A stretch of DNA of 6,273 nt from an uncultured Thermoleophilia bacterium (GTDB lineage: Bacteria; Actinomycetota; Thermoleophilia; UBA2241), in the NCBI GenBank assembly GCA_903921965.1, contig CAIXSE010000083.1:1-6273 (forward strand). The letters run 5' to 3'. The translations under genes and the position numbers were made by a program. Below, one piece after another: positions 4,250 to 6,273 of this stretch. The notes under the pieces were generated by a model. That model was not told the DNA's origin and ran no database searches. It saw only the letters and a list, made by a program, of their open reading frames with translations. Numbering within the stretch: the stretch's first letter is position 1; each line of letters opens with the position of its first letter.

Positions 4250-6244
4250 ATGAGAGCACGCGTTTGTGTGGTTGCCGGGTGCGTCGTGGGCGTCCTCGCG
4301 CTGTTCGCGGGCGTCGCGGCGGCGGCAGGTCAGGCGGGGCCGGCCGGCGCCGGTCCGGCGCAAGCCGCCGCGCAAGGCGCGGCGCTCTCGACCGGCGACG
4401 GCTCGTGGGTGTGGCAGTGGCCGCTGCCGCAGGGCAACGGCCTGGCCGACGTCACCTTCGCTCCCGGCGGCGCGGGCTGGGCGGTCGGCGGCAGCGGGAC
4501 GGTGCTGGTCACGACCGACGGCGGGACGACGTGGGCGGCGCGCGACGCCGGCACCCGCGCCGACCTGCACGCGGTCGACTTCGTGAGCGCGCAGGACGGC
4601 TGGCTCGCCGCCGACGGCGGCGTCCTCGTGCGTACCTCCGACGGCGGTCAGACCTGGACTTCGGCTCAACTGGCGGCCGCCGACCTGCTCGACGTCGACT
4701 TCATCACCCGCACCACCGGCTGGGTCCTCGCGGCCCGCGAGAGCCAGTACGGGCCCCCGGACTTCGTCAGCGTCGTGCTCCGCAGCACCGACGGCGGCGC
4801 GACCTGGACCGAGCAGGGGAGCTGGGGCTCCGGCCGCTTCCGGGCCATCGGCTTCTCCGATGAGCGTCACGGCTGGGTGGTGGGTGACGACGGGGGCGTC
4901 CTGCGCACCAGCGACGGCGGCGCGACCTGGAAGGCCGGGACGCTGCCGGTGCGCAGCGACATGGAGGCCCTCTGCGTCGTGGACGAGTACACGGTGTGGG
5001 CCGCGGGCGACGCGATCGTGAAGTCCGACGACGGCGGCATGACGTGGGAGGTCCAGATGGAGGCTCCTGCGGGCAACGGCACCTTCTCCGGGATCGCCGT
5101 CGGATCCGGCGGCGACGTGGTCGCGGCCGGCCGCTTCTTCCCCGACGAGGAGGAGTCGCACGTGTGCGCCGTGCTCGCCGTCGGCCCCGGAGGATCGGCC
5201 TGGACGCTGAAGTACGACTCGGCCGACCTGGACGGCGCCTTCACCGCGGCGGCGTTCAGTGGCCGGCGCGACGTGTGCGCCGTGGGGACGTCGGGCGCCG
5301 TGGTGCGCTCTGCGGACGGCGGCGCCACGTGGGCCGGCCGCCCGCCGCTCGGGGCGCGGATGCTGCAGGGGGTCGACTTCGTCGACGACCTGCACGGCTG
5401 GGCCGTCGGGATGTTCTTCACGCCGGAGGCGCCGTCCAGCCTGGTGCTGCGCACCGCCGACGGCGGCGTCACGTGGAAGGAGGCGGTCTTCGACCCGGGC
5501 CGCTGGAGCAACGCGCTCACCGCCGTCGACTTCGTGAGCGCCCGGGTGGGCTACGCGGTCGGGGAGGCCGGGCTCGTGCTGCGCTCGGCCGACGGTGGTG
5601 CGAAGTGGCGGACCGTGCACGCCTCGAAGGACGGGCAGGGTCACCTGTACGCCGTCGACTTCGCGGATGCCCGGCGCGGCTGGGCGGTGGGGCAGCGGGG
5701 CCTGGTCCTGGCGACCACCGACGGCGTGCGCTGGACGAAGCAGCGGTCGCGCGTGGCCGGCTCCCTGTTCGGTGTGTCGTTCCCGACCGCATCTGTGGGC
5801 TACGCGGTCGGTGACGAGGGCTGCGTCCTCAAGACGACCGACCGCGGCGTCACGTGGCGCCGCCTCGCTTCGGCCGGGCGGGTCTCGTTCAACGCCGTGG
5901 ACTTCGTCGACAGCGAGCACGGCTGGGCGGTCGGCACGGCCCCGGGCGGCGGCGACGCCGGCCCGCTGCCGGCGGTGCTGTACACGGCCGACGGCGGCCG
6001 CTCGTGGACGCCCCAGGCGCTGCCGGCCGGGGCGTACCCGGTAGCCGTCGACTTCGTCGACGCGAGCACCGGCTGGATCGCGAGCGAGTCCGGCGACGAC
6101 GTGTTCTCGACCACCGACGGCGGCGCGACGTGGACCGCCGAGGACGCCGGCGCGGCCGGCGGCGCGTCGGCGGTCCGCGCCCTCGACGCCGGCCACGTGT
6201 GGGCGGCGACGCTGGGCGGCGGGGTGCTGCGCCGGGCGAAGTAG
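4250..6244 (+). CDS. Secreted Asp-box (BNR/Ycf48-like) beta-propeller protein
   Basis: A 664-residue protein starting at ATG 4250, with GGAGG (4237-4241) 8 nt upstream. Residues 1-~27 are a signal peptide (RAR, then a hydrophobic stretch to VAAAAG). A linker rich in Ala, Gly and Pro runs to ~50, then repeats fill the rest. Thirteen units end in the Asp-box pattern [ST]xDGGxTW, with the final Trp at 95, 136, 186, 227, 266, 318, 361, 409, 453, 495, 536, 586 and 628, spaced 39-52 residues. Most units begin AVDFVdxxxGWaVG. Unit 6 (VGPGGSAW) and unit 10 (TTDGVRW, one residue short) are degenerate. This architecture matches the Ycf48/HCF136-like and sialidase Asp-box propellers. Ycf48 itself assembles photosystem II, but nothing here suggests photosynthesis. 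No sialidase active site was recognised, and there is no C-terminal membrane anchor. It is probably an exported binding or scaffold protein with unknown ligand. Confidence 0.95.
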   Translation: MRARVCVVAGCVVGVLALFAGVAAAAGQAGPAGAGPAQAAAQGAALSTGDGSWVWQWPLPQGNGLADVTFAPGGAGWAVGGSGTVLVTTDGGTTWAARDAGTRADLHAVDFVSAQDGWLAADGGVLVRTSDGGQTWTSAQLAAADLLDVDFITRTTGWVLAARESQYGPPDFVSVVLRSTDGGATWTEQGSWGSGRFRAIGFSDERHGWVVGDDGGVLRTSDGGATWKAGTLPVRSDMEALCVVDEYTVWAAGDAIVKSDDGGMTWEVQMEAPAGNGTFSGIAVGSGGDVVAAGRFFPDEEESHVCAVLAVGPGGSAWTLKYDSADLDGAFTAAAFSGRRDVCAVGTSGAVVRSADGGATWAGRPPLGARMLQGVDFVDDLHGWAVGMFFTPEAPSSLVLRTADGGVTWKEAVFDPGRWSNALTAVDFVSARVGYAVGEAGLVLRSADGGAKWRTVHASKDGQGHLYAVDFADARRGWAVGQRGLVLATTDGVRWTKQRSRVAGSLFGVSFPTASVGYAVGDEGCVLKTTDRGVTWRRLASAGRVSFNAVDFVDSEHGWAVGTAPGGGDAGPLPAVLYTADGGRSWTPQALPAGAYPVAVDFVDASTGWIASESGDDVFSTTDGGATWTAEDAGAAGGASAVRALDAGHVWAATLGGGVLRRAK

Positions 6245-6273
6245 GCGGGGAGCGCGGGCCGGGGCGCGGGCCG

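Noticed and set aside
1701..4259. An 852-codon minus-strand ORF overlapping the hydrolase in another frame
   Set aside because: It is longer than the hydrolase, but its product is an Arg/Ala/Gly-rich composition artefact, it overlaps the propeller start, and it has no motifs. The 709-residue frame has a signal peptide and the full catalytic triad motifs.
4250..4330. Possible lipoprotein signal (VVAGC, Cys at residue 11) in the propeller
   Set aside because: Only about six hydrophobic residues precede the Cys and the hydrophobic core continues well beyond it, so an ordinary signal peptide cleaved near residue 27 fits better.
4121..6196. A 691-codon minus-strand ORF antisense to the propeller gene
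   Set aside because: It mirrors the repeat structure of the real gene. The plus-strand frame has signal peptide, ribosome binding site and 13 Asp-boxes.
6245..6273. Repeated GCGCGGGCCG after the propeller stop codon
   Set aside because: Only 29 bases are available and the pattern is expected in such GC-rich sequence; no terminator with a T-run can be shown.

Overview
This is a very GC-rich window (by eye above 70% G+C, with strong G/C preference at third codon positions). It carries three long protein genes, no RNA genes, no mobile elements and no CRISPR. The base composition, GTG start use, strong GGAGG-type ribosome binding sites and gene repertoire (FHA-domain protein, secreted serine hydrolase, secreted Asp-box/Ycf48-like propeller) fit a high-GC Gram-positive of the Actinomycetota. 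The sequence alone does not fix the lineage, and a high-GC Chloroflexota-type genome is not excluded.

Layout. Positions 1-1701 (minus strand) hold the first 567 codons of a large modular protein whose C-terminus lies outside the window. It has an N-terminal FHA phosphothreonine-reading domain followed by long Ala/Glu/Pro/Val-rich linkers that separate three GYF_2-type (DUF4339-like) domains. The first linker contains an 11-residue (33-bp) tandem repeat. Positions 1702-1945 are non-coding: a leader with a plausible sigma70-type promoter for the FHA gene and GC-rich hairpins just past the stop codon of the next gene. Positions 1946-4075 (minus) encode a 709-residue secreted serine hydrolase of the beta-lactamase/penicillin-binding-protein class C fold, with SxxK, YxN and KxG motifs and a ~300-residue C-terminal extension of unknown role. 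Positions 4076-4249 are a divergent intergenic region with a perfect 8-bp hairpin and a cluster of overlapping dyads. Positions 4250-6244 (plus) encode a 664-residue secreted beta-propeller with 13 recognisable Asp-box units and a terminal half-unit, compatible with two seven-bladed propellers. The last 29 bases (6245-6273) are GC-rich and show no gene.

How they may relate. The hydrolase and the propeller are divergently transcribed, both carry signal peptides, and they share one intergenic control region, so they may be co-regulated cell-surface or exported proteins. The FHA/GYF_2 protein shows no signal peptide or membrane segment in the part seen, so that part is probably cytoplasmic; it appears to have its own promoter. 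No evidence in the window ties the three into one pathway. Several very long ORFs antisense to these genes are composition artefacts and are not annotated.
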